A DNA stretch of 64,000 nucleotides, from NCBI GenBank assembly GCA_947569705.1, contig CANOSP010000002.1:80638-144637 (forward strand), in the 5' to 3' direction. This document shows, in pieces, positions 9,644 through 19,222 of this stretch. This stretch comes from an uncultured Erysipelotrichaceae bacterium. GTDB lineage: Bacteria; Bacillota_I; Bacilli_A; Erysipelotrichales; Erysipelotrichaceae. The position numbers and the translations under genes are program-made. Each line of letters starts with the position of its first letter. The stretch's first letter is position 1. Below the pieces are notes generated by a model. The model saw nothing but the letters and a program-made list of their open reading frames with translations, ran no database searches and was not told the origin of the DNA.

Positions 9644-10520
9644 ACTACAAACAGAAACACAAAAGGAATGTGTGGTAGAACAAGCACACGCCAAAATCAA
9701 TCTATGTTTAGATGCGGTATCCAAGCGAGCAGACGGGTATCATGAACTGCGCTCTTTGGTCATTCCGCTTGCTTTGCACGATCGCATCGTCATTGAAAAA
9801 GCCGATACAATGTCCTATACATGCAATGAACCGGCACTGTCCTTTCATGATGGCAATACGATAGTCAAAGCCGTGCGGCTGATGAAGGAAGCATTTCAGA
9901 TCAAGGACAATTATCATATCAGTGTAACCAAGCAGATTCCTATGGAAGCGGGACTCGGCGGAGGAAGCAGTGATGCCGCAGCGGTAATGCGCGGAATTGC
10001 GAAACTCAGCGGACATTACATAAAGGCCAGAGTATTAGAAGAACTCGGTGTAAGCATCGGAGCCGATGTTCCTTGTCTTATTCAAAACCGCTGTGTGTAT
10101 GTTTCCGGTATCGGAGAAGGCTTAACTTTTTTAACAAACCGTTTTGCATTTCCGGTTTTATTAGTAAAGCCAAAAGCAGGCGCTTCCACAAAGCTTGTGT
10201 ATGAGAATTTAAATCTCGATACCTGCCCGCATCCAAATGTCCCAAAATGCCGCAGTGAATGGGAAAACGGCAATTTTAGAGGGGTATTGGCAAATTGCGG
10301 CAATTCACTGGAAGGAAGCACGTTTCAGCTTGTACCGGAAGTCGCTGCTTTAAAACATGAGCTTTTATCTTCCGGTTTTGAATTCGTTGCCATGTCCGGA
10401 AGCGGTACGACCGTATTTGCGATCGGCGGCATGAATGTGACAAAAATGCGTGGAATTGCGGAACGATTGAAAACTCGTTATCCGTTCGTCGAATTAACAT
10501 CAAGCTATATTCCGAATTAA
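9633..10520 (+). CDS. ispE: 4-diphosphocytidyl-2-C-methyl-D-erythritol kinase
   Basis: A GHMP-family kinase of the MEP isoprenoid pathway. The ATP-binding signature PMEAGLGGGSSDAAAV is clear, with an N-terminal AHAKINLCLDA and a C-terminal MSGSGTTVFAI motif. The ATG at 9633 is chosen because it sits 8 bp after GAGG. An upstream in-frame codon at 9582 would overlap rsmA by 62 bp and has no ribosome site. The product has 295 residues, close to the usual length. The rnmV-rsmA-ispE order matches B. subtilis near the origin. It implies that the cell makes isoprenoids by the MEP route. Confidence 0.95.
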   Translation: MKNKLQTETQKECVVEQAHAKINLCLDAVSKRADGYHELRSLVIPLALHDRIVIEKADTMSYTCNEPALSFHDGNTIVKAVRLMKEAFQIKDNYHISVTKQIPMEAGLGGGSSDAAAVMRGIAKLSGHYIKARVLEELGVSIGADVPCLIQNRCVYVSGIGEGLTFLTNRFAFPVLLVKPKAGASTKLVYENLNLDTCPHPNVPKCRSEWENGNFRGVLANCGNSLEGSTFQLVPEVAALKHELLSSGFEFVAMSGSGTTVFAIGGMNVTKMRGIAERLKTRYPFVELTSSYIPN

Positions 10521-10533
10521 AATTTATACCAAC

Positions 10534-10563
10534 AGTGATGTATTTAACTGCATCACTTTTTTT
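10534..10563 (+). terminator. Terminator after ispE
   Basis: The stem AGTGATG/CATCACT (10534-10540 with 10551-10557) is followed by a run of T. Confidence 0.8.
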
Positions 10564-10637
10564 ATCTTTTTTATATCGTAAAGCAGTAAGAAAATCTAAG
10601 AAAAAACAGTGAATTCATGAGAATCCACTGTCATTTA

Positions 10638-12122
10638 CTATTTGGCATTCATAACCTCATTGATTTTGGCAACCGCCGCATCCACAGTATCAATATGCGG
10701 AATCATCATATAAGAATTAAAGCCGTTTGCCGGTGAGATCAACATCTCGCCGTAGCCGTTGACCGACTGTTGGATAATATCCCAGCCGCTCATTTCATTC
10801 AGCTGCATATGAATCAATGATGAAATTTCATCAGAACTCATATTCGTCTGGAAGCTGCCGCCGATCGCATTCATAATACTTGTATAATTCGTAATGATTG
10901 CCGGTGAAATTGCTTTATTGATCATACCGGTCAATACACGCATTTGATTTCTTCCGCGCTCACGATCTCCGTCCGAGAAAGCATAACGCTCACGAGCAAA
11001 TTCCAAGGCTTGACTGCCGGTAATATATAAATTGGAATCAATCGGGAAATAGGTGCCGTTATTACCGCTGAAACTGTTTGGATTATCTACGGTAATGCCG
11101 CCGAGTGCATCCACAATATCAATCAAGGAAGTAAAATTCACACGTGCGTAGTAGTTAATATCAATTTCAAAATATTGTTCAACACTGCTTACGGTACAAT
11201 CAACTCCGAAGATACCGGTATGAGTCAATTTATCCTTCGCACCGCCCTGACATGTCTGTGAAATATAGTAATCACGCGGAATGCTCGTTAAGACGATTAC
11301 ATGCGTATTAGGATTCACCGTCGCTATCATATTCACATCGGATCTTGATTTTGTCGTTACCGGACCATACGTATCAATACCGGAAATATATACATTAAAC
11401 GGTGTATTGGTTACATCGACATCCTTACTGATGTCTTCAACTTCCTTTGTGATTTCATGGGTATAAATCACTTTTGTCTCTTCATCGAATTTCGGATAAT
11501 TATTTTCCAATAAACCGCGATACGCTTCATTTAAAATCATCGCATCGATCTCACCGCTGTATAAAGCCGCAGCCTCTTCATCATAGCTGTTATAGCTTTG
11601 ATAGCTGAACGTATCACCGATTTCTTCGCTGATTGCCTGTTTCGCTTCTAACACATTATCTTTATCCGTTGCTTCATTGGCGCCCAGCTTTTTATCCGCT
11701 AATTGCTCGATTTTTTCAATATCACTGTCTTTTTTTACGATGACCGACATCGCATCGGTTTCCGTATTACTGCCGGTAATTTTACCGATGACATTGCCTG
11801 CCTTATTCAAATACATATTCCCCATGATTAACAGAATCGATACAATGACAATCAGTATTTTACCTAAAATCTGATTGACTTTATTTACTCGTTTACCGTA
11901 CTGAAGCCACCACAGCATTAATCCGAGCAACACCAGTACAACGACTCCGCCCGCTATATATTTCATCGGAATGATCTTTACAATAAACAGCTGTGCCACT
12001 AATGCGATCATTAACAGGAACAGCACGCTGATAAAGTAAAAACGCAGATCTTTATACCACGGCAATGCCGCATTCTTCCTGTTTTTTATCTGTTTTGAAT
12101 TTTTTTTATACTCTTTTTGCAT
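10638..12122 (-). CDS. LytR-CpsA-Psr (LCP) family cell-wall glycopolymer ligase
   Basis: LCP enzymes attach teichoic acids or capsule polymers from undecaprenyl carriers to peptidoglycan on the outer face of the membrane. The 494-residue protein has a Lys-rich cytoplasmic start and about three membrane helices (about residues 30-120). These are followed by a periplasmic-binding-like accessory domain (about 125-255) and the LCP catalytic domain. The catalytic domain shows ISGIDTYG, LTSIPRDYYI and the arginine-rich FSDGDRERGRNQM, which bind the pyrophosphate-lipid substrate. The ATG at 12122 has GAGGTG 9 bp upstream; the frame extends 15 codons further without a better start. Monocistronic. Confidence 0.92.
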   Translation of the reverse strand: MQKEYKKNSKQIKNRKNAALPWYKDLRFYFISVLFLLMIALVAQLFIVKIIPMKYIAGGVVVLVLLGLMLWWLQYGKRVNKVNQILGKILIVIVSILLIMGNMYLNKAGNVIGKITGSNTETDAMSVIVKKDSDIEKIEQLADKKLGANEATDKDNVLEAKQAISEEIGDTFSYQSYNSYDEEAAALYSGEIDAMILNEAYRGLLENNYPKFDEETKVIYTHEITKEVEDISKDVDVTNTPFNVYISGIDTYGPVTTKSRSDVNMIATVNPNTHVIVLTSIPRDYYISQTCQGGAKDKLTHTGIFGVDCTVSSVEQYFEIDINYYARVNFTSLIDIVDALGGITVDNPNSFSGNNGTYFPIDSNLYITGSQALEFARERYAFSDGDRERGRNQMRVLTGMINKAISPAIITNYTSIMNAIGGSFQTNMSSDEISSLIHMQLNEMSGWDIIQQSVNGYGEMLISPANGFNSYMMIPHIDTVDAAVAKINEVMNAK

Positions 12123-12246
12123 ATGCAAAACACCTCTTTCGATAAAAACGTAGTTATTATACACCAAATTTTATTGAAATTCTATATTTCACATAAAATG
12201 ACACAATTCATATTCGTAAAATTTATCAATCAATAATCATTAATTA

Positions 12247-12280
12247 TGAAAAAGAAAATGCCAAGCAGCATCTTCTTTCT
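12247..12280 (-). terminator. Terminator after fhs
   Basis: On the minus strand AAGAAGATGC pairs with GCATTTTCTT around a TGCTTG loop (one G-T pair), followed by T residues. It ends the purD-fhs unit. Confidence 0.7.
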
Positions 12281-12314
12281 ATTATATTCATTCAAACAAT
12301 TTTCATTAAGCTTT

Positions 12315-13985
12315 TTAAAATAATCCCTTAATATGACCAGCTTCATCAATATCCATATTCAAAGCAGCCGGTTGTTTCGGCAATCCCGGCATTGTCAGCA
12401 CATTACCGGTCAAAGCGACGATAAAGCCTGCGCCTAAGGAAGGACGAAGCTCTCTTACGGTGATGGTGAAATCTTTCGGAGCGCCGTATAATTTATCTTG
12501 ATCGCTTAAAGAGGTCGGAGTCTTTGCCATGCAGATCGGCATATGATCCCAGCCCTGCTTCTCATAAAGGGCAATTTGGGCTTCTGCCTCATCAGTGAAT
12601 GTCACACCGCTTGCGCCGTAACAAGTTTGTGCGATCTTTGTGATTTTATCTTTGATGGAGTCATTGACATCATATATCGGAGCGTAGGTATTCGGCTGTT
12701 CGCAAAGTTTCGCAACTTTTTCAGCTAAATCAAGCGCCCCCTTGCCGCCTTTTGCCCAAACCTGTGACAAGGACATTTCATGATGATTTTCGCGGCACCA
12801 GTTTTGAAGTGCATCCACCTCAGCCTGTGTATCGGTAGCGAATTCATTGATCGCTACTATATAAGGAAGTCCGAATGCTTCGATTGTTTCAATATGCTTG
12901 GTAAGGTTAGCACATCCGGCAAGCATCGCTTCGACATTTTCGTTTTTCAAATCCTCAAAGGCAACACCGCCGTGCTGCTTCAAGGCGCGAATTGTAGCGA
13001 CGATGACTACGGCATTCGGTTTTAAATTACCGAAGCGGCATTTAATATCCAAGAATTTCTCCGCACCTAAATCGGCACCGAAGCCTGCTTCCGTTACGAC
13101 ATAATCAGCCAGCTTTAAGCATGTTTTGGTGGCCATGACGGAGTTACAGCCATGAGCGATGTTCGCAAACGGACCGCCGTGTACAATGACCGGATTGTGT
13201 TCCAGTGTCTGTACGAGGTTCGGTTTGATCGCATCTTTCATCACCATTGCCAAAGCACCTTCAATTTGCAGGTCTTTAACATAGAGCGGTTCTTGTTTCG
13301 TATTATATCCGATTAACATTTTCCCTAAGCGCTTCTTTAGATCCATTAAGGAATCCGCAAGGCAAAGTACTGCCATTACTTCGGAAGCAACGGTGATATT
13401 AAAGCCGTCTTGACGCTCGGTACCGTTTGCCTTAGCCCCTTGTCCGATCGTAATATTACGTAAATTGCGATCATTCATATCCAGACAGCGTTTCCATGTA
13501 ATATTGTCAATATCAATATCCAAAGCATTTCCCTGATGAATATGATTATCGATACAAGCTGAAATTAAATTGTTCGCTGTAGTAATCGCGTGCATATCAC
13601 CGGTAAAATGCAGGTTTAAATCTTCCATCGGTACAACCTGTGCATAACCGCCGCCGGCAGCGCCGCCTTTCAGACCGAAAACCGGACCGAGTGATGGTTC
13701 ACGTAAGGCAATCATCGCTTTCTTGCCGATCTGATTCAAGCTGTCGCCTAAACCGACGGTTGTCGTTGATTTTCCTTCACCGGCTTTGGTCGGATTGATC
13801 GCTGTTACTAAAATCAGCTTTCCGTCTTCCTTATCGGCGCGCTTTTTCAATACATCTAACGACAGTTTTGCTTTATAGTTTCCGTAATATTCTAATTCCG
13901 ATGCTTCAATTCCGACTTTTTCAGCTACCTGAGAAATCGGACGCATTACGCATTCCTGTGCAATTTCTAAATCTGTTTTTGCCAT
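12315..13985 (-). CDS. fhs: Formate--tetrahydrofolate ligase
   Basis: Makes 10-formyl-THF from formate, THF and ATP. The 556-residue length is standard. The P-loop [15 protein letters not shown] is near residue 65. The family sequences [28 protein letters not shown] and [13 protein letters not shown] are all present. It lies 12 bp downstream of purD, in one operon. This places the one-carbon donor for PurN and PurH together with the purine gene that is missing from the main pur operon. Formate could be supplied by pyruvate formate-lyase (inference). Confidence 0.97.
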   Translation of the reverse strand: MAKTDLEIAQECVMRPISQVAEKVGIEASELEYYGNYKAKLSLDVLKKRADKEDGKLILVTAINPTKAGEGKSTTTVGLGDSLNQIGKKAMIALREPSLGPVFGLKGGAAGGGYAQVVPMEDLNLHFTGDMHAITTANNLISACIDNHIHQGNALDIDIDNITWKRCLDMNDRNLRNITIGQGAKANGTERQDGFNITVASEVMAVLCLADSLMDLKKRLGKMLIGYNTKQEPLYVKDLQIEGALAMVMKDAIKPNLVQTLEHNPVIVHGGPFANIAHGCNSVMATKTCLKLADYVVTEAGFGADLGAEKFLDIKCRFGNLKPNAVVIVATIRALKQHGGVAFEDLKNENVEAMLAGCANLTKHIETIEAFGLPYIVAINEFATDTQAEVDALQNWCRENHHEMSLSQVWAKGGKGALDLAEKVAKLCEQPNTYAPIYDVNDSIKDKITKIAQTCYGASGVTFTDEAEAQIALYEKQGWDHMPICMAKTPTSLSDQDKLYGAPKDFTITVRELRPSLGAGFIVALTGNVLTMPGLPKQPAALNMDIDEAGHIKGLF

Positions 13986-13997
13986 TTACGCTTCCTC

Positions 13998-15230
13998 CTA
14001 CATATCCTTTTTTCCGATGTCATGACGATAGAACAGGGCATCGCATTGAATTTTTGCGACATCCTGATATGCTTTTTCATATGCTTCTTCAAGCGTTTTT
14101 GCTTTCGCACTGACAAGCAGCACGCGTCCGCCGTCGGTTACGATATTTCCGTCTTTGAGGGCGGTTCCCATATGGAAGATGAGTCCGTCACACTGATCCA
14201 AATGATTGATCACTGCGCCTTTGGTGGAGGATGCAGGATAGCCGTCTGATGCCATTACGACGCCGAGTGTTACCTCATTGTCCCAAACCAATTCGCTTTT
14301 TTGATGATTCATGATCTTTTCAATCACTTCCACAAAATCACTTTGCAGGCGCGGCAATATGACTTCTGCTTCAGGGTCACCCAAACGAGCGTTGAATTCA
14401 ATCGTTTTGACGCCTTCTTTTGTCAACATTAATCCGCCGTATAAAAAGCCGGTAAAGGAATGTCCTTCCGCTGCCATCGCTTTTGCCATCGGCTCCATGA
14501 TCTTAGACATCGCTTCTTCAATGATTTCATCGGTAATTTTACGCACCGGAGAATATACGCCCATACCGCCGGTGTTCGGTCCTTTATCTCCGTCATATGC
14601 ACACTTATGATCTTGAGCAATCTGCATCGGCAGTACCAGCTCGCCGCAGACAAAGCAGATCAAAGAGAACTCAAAGCCGACTAAGCATTCTTCAATTACC
14701 ACGCGGTTATCCGGCGCTGAAAAGGCTGCCTGTAATGCCTGTGTCGCTTCCTCAATCGTAGCGGCAACGCAAACACCCTTGCCTGCTTTTAAGCCGTCTT
14801 CCTTAATAACGATCGGCGCGCCTTGCGCTTCTACATACGCAAGCGCATCCTCATAACGATCAAAGGTTTGATATGCCGCAGTTGGAATGCCGTATTTTAC
14901 CATGATCTGTTTCGCGAAATCCTTACTGGATTCAATCTGTGCCGCATCTTTTGTCGGTCCGAAGATTTTTAAACCTTCTTTCTGAAAGACATCGACGATT
15001 CCCAGTGCGAGTGACGCTTCCGGTCCGACAATCGTTAAATCGATCGCATGTTCTTTGGCGAAGGCTGCCAGCTCATCCACCTTATTATCCGCAATCGGTA
15101 CACATTCTGCCAATGCTGCGATTCCCGGATTTCCCGGTGCCGCATAAATTTTTGATACAAGTTTACTGCGGCTTACCGCATGCACGATCGCATGTTCACG
15201 TCCGCCTTTGCCAATCACAAGAACCTTCAT
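13998..15230 (-). CDS. purD: Phosphoribosylamine--glycine ligase (GAR synthetase)
   Basis: Second step of purine synthesis, an ATP-grasp ligase. The product has 410 residues. N-terminal motif VLVIGKGGREHAIVHA, then FGPTKDAAQIESSKDFAK, the ATP-grasp loop VIKEDGLKAGKGV and the metal site TIEFNARLGDPEAE. A strong AGGAGG precedes the ATG. It heads a two-gene unit with fhs and has its own promoter at 15324-15352, so it is regulated apart from purL-purH. Confidence 0.97.
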   Translation of the reverse strand: MKVLVIGKGGREHAIVHAVSRSKLVSKIYAAPGNPGIAALAECVPIADNKVDELAAFAKEHAIDLTIVGPEASLALGIVDVFQKEGLKIFGPTKDAAQIESSKDFAKQIMVKYGIPTAAYQTFDRYEDALAYVEAQGAPIVIKEDGLKAGKGVCVAATIEEATQALQAAFSAPDNRVVIEECLVGFEFSLICFVCGELVLPMQIAQDHKCAYDGDKGPNTGGMGVYSPVRKITDEIIEEAMSKIMEPMAKAMAAEGHSFTGFLYGGLMLTKEGVKTIEFNARLGDPEAEVILPRLQSDFVEVIEKIMNHQKSELVWDNEVTLGVVMASDGYPASSTKGAVINHLDQCDGLIFHMGTALKDGNIVTDGGRVLLVSAKAKTLEEAYEKAYQDVAKIQCDALFYRHDIGKKDM

Positions 15231-15323
15231 AGTTTTCCTCCTGTTTTATTACCGCACCGCTGTTTTTTTGTTTATGTTACCTGAAACAGCACCGCAGTTC
15301 CTTACGTTTCTTTTATCAGTATT

Positions 15324-15352
15324 ATTTTACTTTATTTTTGCCCTCTTTACAA
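15324..15352 (-). promoter_or_regulatory. Promoter of purD-fhs
   Basis: On the minus strand TTGTAA (15347-15352) is followed by 17 bp and TAAAAT (15324-15329). The leader of about 85 bp contains a GCTGTTT/AAACAGC inverted repeat. I see no match to a purine riboswitch core or to the B. subtilis PurR box. Confidence 0.55.
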
Positions 15353-15396
15353 TAAGCAGGCTGTGCAATTTTACCCGTAATCGTAAACTTACAGCG

Positions 15397-15428
15397 ATAA
15401 AAAAAGATCACCTTATGCAAGGCAATCT
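15397..15428 (-). terminator. Terminator after darA
   Basis: On the minus strand AGATTGCCTT pairs with AAGGTGATCT around GCAT (two wobble pairs), followed by a run of T. It separates darA from purD. Confidence 0.75.
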
Positions 15429-15458
15429 CTTTCATTTCGTATGATCAATCAAATTTAA

Positions 15459-15782
15459 TTATAATTTCACAAATTTTTCTACATCCAATACAAAGATGGT
15501 CGCTCCGCCTACCTGTACTTCAACCGGGAAAGATGCATATCTTCCGATGTCATAAGATGCAGTACTCGGTACAACCTCAGTACGTCTGCGGCTGTATTCA
15601 CCGATGACTTCAATCGCTTTTTCTACCTTATCATCATCGGTACCGACGATTAATGTGGTGTTTCCGGCACGTAAGAAACCGCCGGTTGTCGCTAAGCGTG
15701 TTACCTGAAAGTTTTCCTTTGTTAATGCGCTTGAAACGGCAGGACTGTCATCGTTAGACATAATCGCTAAAATTAACTTCAT
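15459..15782 (-). CDS. darA: Cyclic di-AMP receptor (PII-like)
   Basis: DarA/PstA is a trimeric PII-like protein that binds c-di-AMP. The 107-residue product starts MKLILAIMSNDD and contains the T-loop region and TTGGFLRAGNTTLIVG, a conserved binding-pocket segment of this family. The ATG at 15782 is preferred over an in-frame GTG at 15791: AGGAG lies 8 bp from the ATG, and the family starts with MKL. Its output partner is not known here. It is flanked by its own terminator, so it is probably monocistronic. Confidence 0.92.
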   Translation of the reverse strand: MKLILAIMSNDDSPAVSSALTKENFQVTRLATTGGFLRAGNTTLIVGTDDDKVEKAIEVIGEYSRRRTEVVPSTASYDIGRYASFPVEVQVGGATIFVLDVEKFVKL

Positions 15783-15929
15783 AGTAAACACTCCTTTCTG
15801 TAAGATCCCTGTTCCTATTCTATCACGTTTTACTTTTTATCGCAATCAAAAACGATCGACGCTGTGAGAATCAAAGTATCTGAATGAAATCTGATTACGG
15901 AACCGATTTCATATAATAAATCAACTGTT

Positions 15930-16466
15930 TTACAGTTCATAAAGTGCAACTTCACAGTTTTTCAACATATACTTGCGCATATCATGATCATTCACAATCC
16001 CATGCGCATATGTATAAAACGGCAAAGATACACCGCCGTGTGCGACAACCAAAATCGTTTGATCCGGATAGCGTTGACGACACTCCTCAATAAATGCATA
16101 TACCCGCGCAAAGAATGCCGAGGTTTTTTCACAGCTGATAAACTGATCCTCTTTTGCTTGATTCCAAAAGCCGCAGAAATCAAATTTTCCGATCGGTGTT
16201 CCTTCATAGTCGCCGAAACCGCGCTCTGCCAATCGCTCATCGCATTGAATCGGCAGCTGATGCGGCTGATTGATAATCTCAGCGGTTTCCACCGCTCGCT
16301 TTAACGGTGAAGAAAATATTTGATCGATTGCTTGATCTTTTAATAAATCAGCGATTTTTTGTGCTTGTAAACGCCCTGTATCATTTAATTCAATATCGAT
16401 TTTCCCTTGAATTCGTTCATTAAGATTCCAGTCTGTCTGCCCGTGTCTTGTAATATAAAGCTTCAT
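15930..16466 (-). CDS. Histidine phosphatase superfamily protein
   Basis: A 178-residue member of the phosphoglycerate mutase-like phosphatases. The catalytic RHG motif is in LYITRHGQTDWN at the N-terminus. The second Arg is in SPLKRAVETAE, the acid in ERGFGDYEG, and the second His in VVAHGGVSLPF. The substrate cannot be told from sequence; relatives include CobC-like and broad-specificity sugar-phosphate phosphatases. A well-placed AAAGGAG precedes the ATG. Monocistronic, downstream of the ABC cluster on the same strand. Confidence 0.88.
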   Translation of the reverse strand: MKLYITRHGQTDWNLNERIQGKIDIELNDTGRLQAQKIADLLKDQAIDQIFSSPLKRAVETAEIINQPHQLPIQCDERLAERGFGDYEGTPIGKFDFCGFWNQAKEDQFISCEKTSAFFARVYAFIEECRQRYPDQTILVVAHGGVSLPFYTYAHGIVNDHDMRKYMLKNCEVALYEL

Positions 16467-16537
16467 AAGAATCTCCTTTCAATACATGTATTGTAAACAA
16501 ATTCATTTATGAAGTCAATTTTTCCCAAGCGCGAGTA

Positions 16538-17959
16538 TTATCTGATAAATACATCATCTTCCGCATAATTTTGTTCTTTTATATAATCTTTAAATTCCTT
16601 AATCAATTTTGCGTCTTCCGGATAGAAATACAGATAACGATATGCATGTTTACCGTTTTTTAATTCATAGTCAATGATCAATTCACCGAGAACTTGTTCT
16701 CCGTTATGCTTAACGTTATTTGTCACCGATTCATGATGCGATTTCACCATCATTTCTATCAGCTTAGGATCCTTTTGAAAAACATACATGATAATCGAGG
16801 ACATCTCGCTTTCTTCTGAATCCGTATAGTCATGATATTCACTGCGTACCGCTAGTATTTCATCTGTTTCATAAAATTCATGAATACGCCCAAAGCCGTT
16901 TGTATCGATCAATACCTTGTGGATTCACAATAAGGAGATGCCGTAGATTGCCAAAACAGCGATCATTTTCGTTTTGATGACCAGCTTGCGCTCTGCCAGT
17001 GCATTCATTAAGAAAAACAGTACGAAGGTAAAGCAGAGATAAGCGATGTCGGTGATATTATAGGCTAATAAAGAGCCGGTAATCAGGGAAATAAATAAGG
17101 GAAATATAAATTTAGAGGTTGTTTGTTGTTCACTGTCTTCCCCTTTGCGTTTTACGTAAGTTTTACATGCCCAATCACTAAAGCCGATAAGAAGTAAGAG
17201 ATAATAGATAAGCATCCACGCGTTAAGCGTTGATTCTTGTAACCAAAGGGTGAGGAAATTTCCACCGCTTTGTGATATATGAAAAAAGGCATTCAAAGAG
17301 GCGCTGATCCATTGAAATCCTGCCATTACCGGCTGTGCGCCTTCAAAATAGGATAATGAGAAGAATTCATAGGCACTGCCGCCGTTGTTAACCAATTCAG
17401 TGACCGCATTTCTCAACAATCCGTTTACTGCGCTGACAATTAACAGCTGAGAAATCAAAACGGCAGCGGCCGCAAAGCAGGCATCCCACAGTGAATTACA
17501 TTTCATCACGAAAAAGGTCACAAGTGCATATAAGCTCAAGGCGAACAGCACTAAGCCTGTCATCATAAGCAGATAGTAAGGAATGTACGCATAGGAAGCT
17601 TGTTCCCACAACACATTGATGAAAAAGATGACGTTTGGTACACATACCAATGTGGCACCAATTCCATAGTTCAGCCAATACACTGTTGTTTTTTTCATCG
17701 GTAACGGATAAAACAAATCAACAGAGTGTTTATTAAATAAATAGCGGAATTGATATAAAGGAATTAACAGCGCCATAAGCAAATTCAGCGCAGAAACGAT
17801 ATAAGCGGAAAGTGCCAAAGGCATTGAAGAGGATTGAGGATCATACGGAAACATCAGCTGCGGCGCTATAATTAAGGTTGCCGCAATCATTAAATATGTC
17901 ACAAGTATGCGCTGATTGTGCTTGTGATACCATTTAACGTATGCTTTTTCATATGCCAT
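16538..17959 (-). pseudogene. ABC transporter permease interrupted by an in-frame TGA
   Basis: From the ATG at 17959 (behind AAAGGAGGTG) the frame encodes 344 residues with about six to eight membrane helices and then meets TGA at 16925-16927. The same frame stays open for 128 further codons to 16538. The downstream part is soluble and resembles the C-terminal extracytoplasmic domain of the paralogue at 19223-20710; both end in an EDxxxIxxxxxxIKxxN-type helix. The sequence around the stop, YGISLL-stop-IHKVLID, sits at a membrane edge where Trp would fit. The simplest reading is a TGG to TGA nonsense change or a sequencing error. The upstream product could still be made as a truncated permease, and an ATG at 16912 could not restart well since it has no ribosome site. 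Confidence 0.75.
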
Positions 17960-18842
17960 GGCAATTCACCTCCTTTTGATGAATCACTGATTGAATGAAC
18001 ATTTCTTCCAGCTGTACCGGAAGCAGCTCCAGTACGAGCGGATGCAGTGTTTTCAGATAGCTGCGGATTTTTTCCTCATCTCCGCGAACATACAGCTTTA
18101 CCACTCTTGAGCGGATCTGCATTGTGATTACATCCAACTGATTAAACCATTCTGCTTTTACTTCTTCATGAAATGCCATCTGTATATGATGGATATTTGC
18201 CAGTGTATCATTCATTTCACCGCTTGTGGAAACGGTTCCGTTTTCAATCATCGCAAAGCTGTCACAGAAATCCTGCACTTCTTTTAAGTCATGCGAGGAA
18301 ATGATGACACTCATTGATTTGTCCGCAATGCGCTCGGCGATCACCTGTTTGAAATAGCGGCGCATCATCGGATCTAAGCCGTCAAATGCTTCATCAAGTA
18401 ACAAGTAGCGCGGAGAAGCTGCCAATCCCAACAGTATAAATGCTTGTCTTTTCATTCCTTTGGAGAAATTATGCAGCGGCTTATGTTCATCTAAGTGAAA
18501 CATCGTTAAATATTCATGATAACGTTCTTCATCGATGTCATACCATTGTGAATAGAATTGCTTCATATCTGATAAGGAAGAGCGAAAAAACTGAAACGGC
18601 TCATCACTGATAAACAAAATCTGTTTTTTACAGCGTTGATTGTCGTAGATAGGTTCCTGATCTAACAGAATTTTACCGCCGTCACATTGATAAATGCCGC
18701 TTAATAAGCGCAAGAATGTTGATTTACCCGCACCGTTTTCGCCGATCAGTCCGAATACCGCACCGTCCGGTATCGTCACATTGACATCCTGCAGCACTTG
18801 TTTCTTACCGAGAAATTTATATACATGCTGAAACTCAATCAT
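17949..18842 (-). CDS. ABC transporter ATP-binding protein (YtrB-like), module 2
   Basis: A 297-residue ATPase. Walker A is GENGAGKST, the signature is NFSKGMKRQ (a SKGM variant of LSGGQ, usual in this family), Walker B is YLLLDEAFDGLDP, and the H-loop is ISSHDL. The ATG at 18842 follows AAGGGG and overlaps the stop of the GntR gene. An upstream frame opening to 18878 has no suitable ribosome site. It overlaps the permease start by 11 bp. It probably drives the permease at 16538-17959, as in the B. subtilis ytr operon induced by cell-wall antibiotics (family knowledge). Confidence 0.9.
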   Translation of the reverse strand: MIEFQHVYKFLGKKQVLQDVNVTIPDGAVFGLIGENGAGKSTFLRLLSGIYQCDGGKILLDQEPIYDNQRCKKQILFISDEPFQFFRSSLSDMKQFYSQWYDIDEERYHEYLTMFHLDEHKPLHNFSKGMKRQAFILLGLAASPRYLLLDEAFDGLDPMMRRYFKQVIAERIADKSMSVIISSHDLKEVQDFCDSFAMIENGTVSTSGEMNDTLANIHHIQMAFHEEVKAEWFNQLDVITMQIRSRVVKLYVRGDEEKIRSYLKTLHPLVLELLPVQLEEMFIQSVIHQKEVNCHGI

Positions 18843-19212
18843 TGCGCTCATCCCCTTCTTCATATACTTTTGTGACAATTGTAATTAATTCATCAGGTGC
18901 TATTTGATGACGCTTCATTTCCGATACCGACTGTTCAAATTCCTTTAGTTTCACTTTTTTTATTTGATCATCTAAATGGTTGTCATTCACAAAGCAGCCT
19001 TTGCCCGGCATCGTGTATAAATACCCTTGCAGTTCCAGTTCCTGATATGCCTTTGCCACCGTATTGGGATTAATCGCAAGTTCGTTTGCCAAGGAGCGTA
19101 CTGACGGTAATTTATCGTTCGGTGCTAAGATGCCTAATGATATAAATTCTAAAATCTGTGCTTTTAATTGTTCAAAAATCGGTAATCGACTTTGCGGTTT
19201 TAAGATAAACAT
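18835..19212 (-). CDS. GntR family transcriptional regulator, YtrA subfamily
   Basis: A 125-residue protein with an N-terminal winged helix (PIFEQLKAQI, LPSVRSLANELAINPNTVAKAYQELE) and only a short C-terminal dimerisation helix pair, as in YtrA. The ATG at 19212 has AGGAGGTG just upstream; the frame runs 47 codons further into the permease gene without a ribosome site. It lies between the two ATPase/permease modules and presumably represses the whole operon through the inverted repeat at 21611-21634. Release of repression by cell-envelope stress is inferred from YtrA relatives. Confidence 0.9.
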   Translation of the reverse strand: MFILKPQSRLPIFEQLKAQILEFISLGILAPNDKLPSVRSLANELAINPNTVAKAYQELELQGYLYTMPGKGCFVNDNHLDDQIKKVKLKEFEQSVSEMKRHQIAPDELITIVTKVYEEGDERND

Positions 19213-19222
19213 CGTACACCTC

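Noticed and set aside
12543..15232. Plus-strand reading frames opposite fhs and purD
   Set aside because: They are shadow frames of the clearly identified minus-strand enzymes.
15231..15396. Purine riboswitch or PurR box before purD
   Set aside because: No conserved riboswitch core or paired PurR boxes could be found in the leader.
16925..16927. TGA read as Trp (alternative genetic code)
   Set aside because: purN, rnmV, thrC and the kinase at 28409 all end in TGA at the expected family length, so TGA is a stop here.
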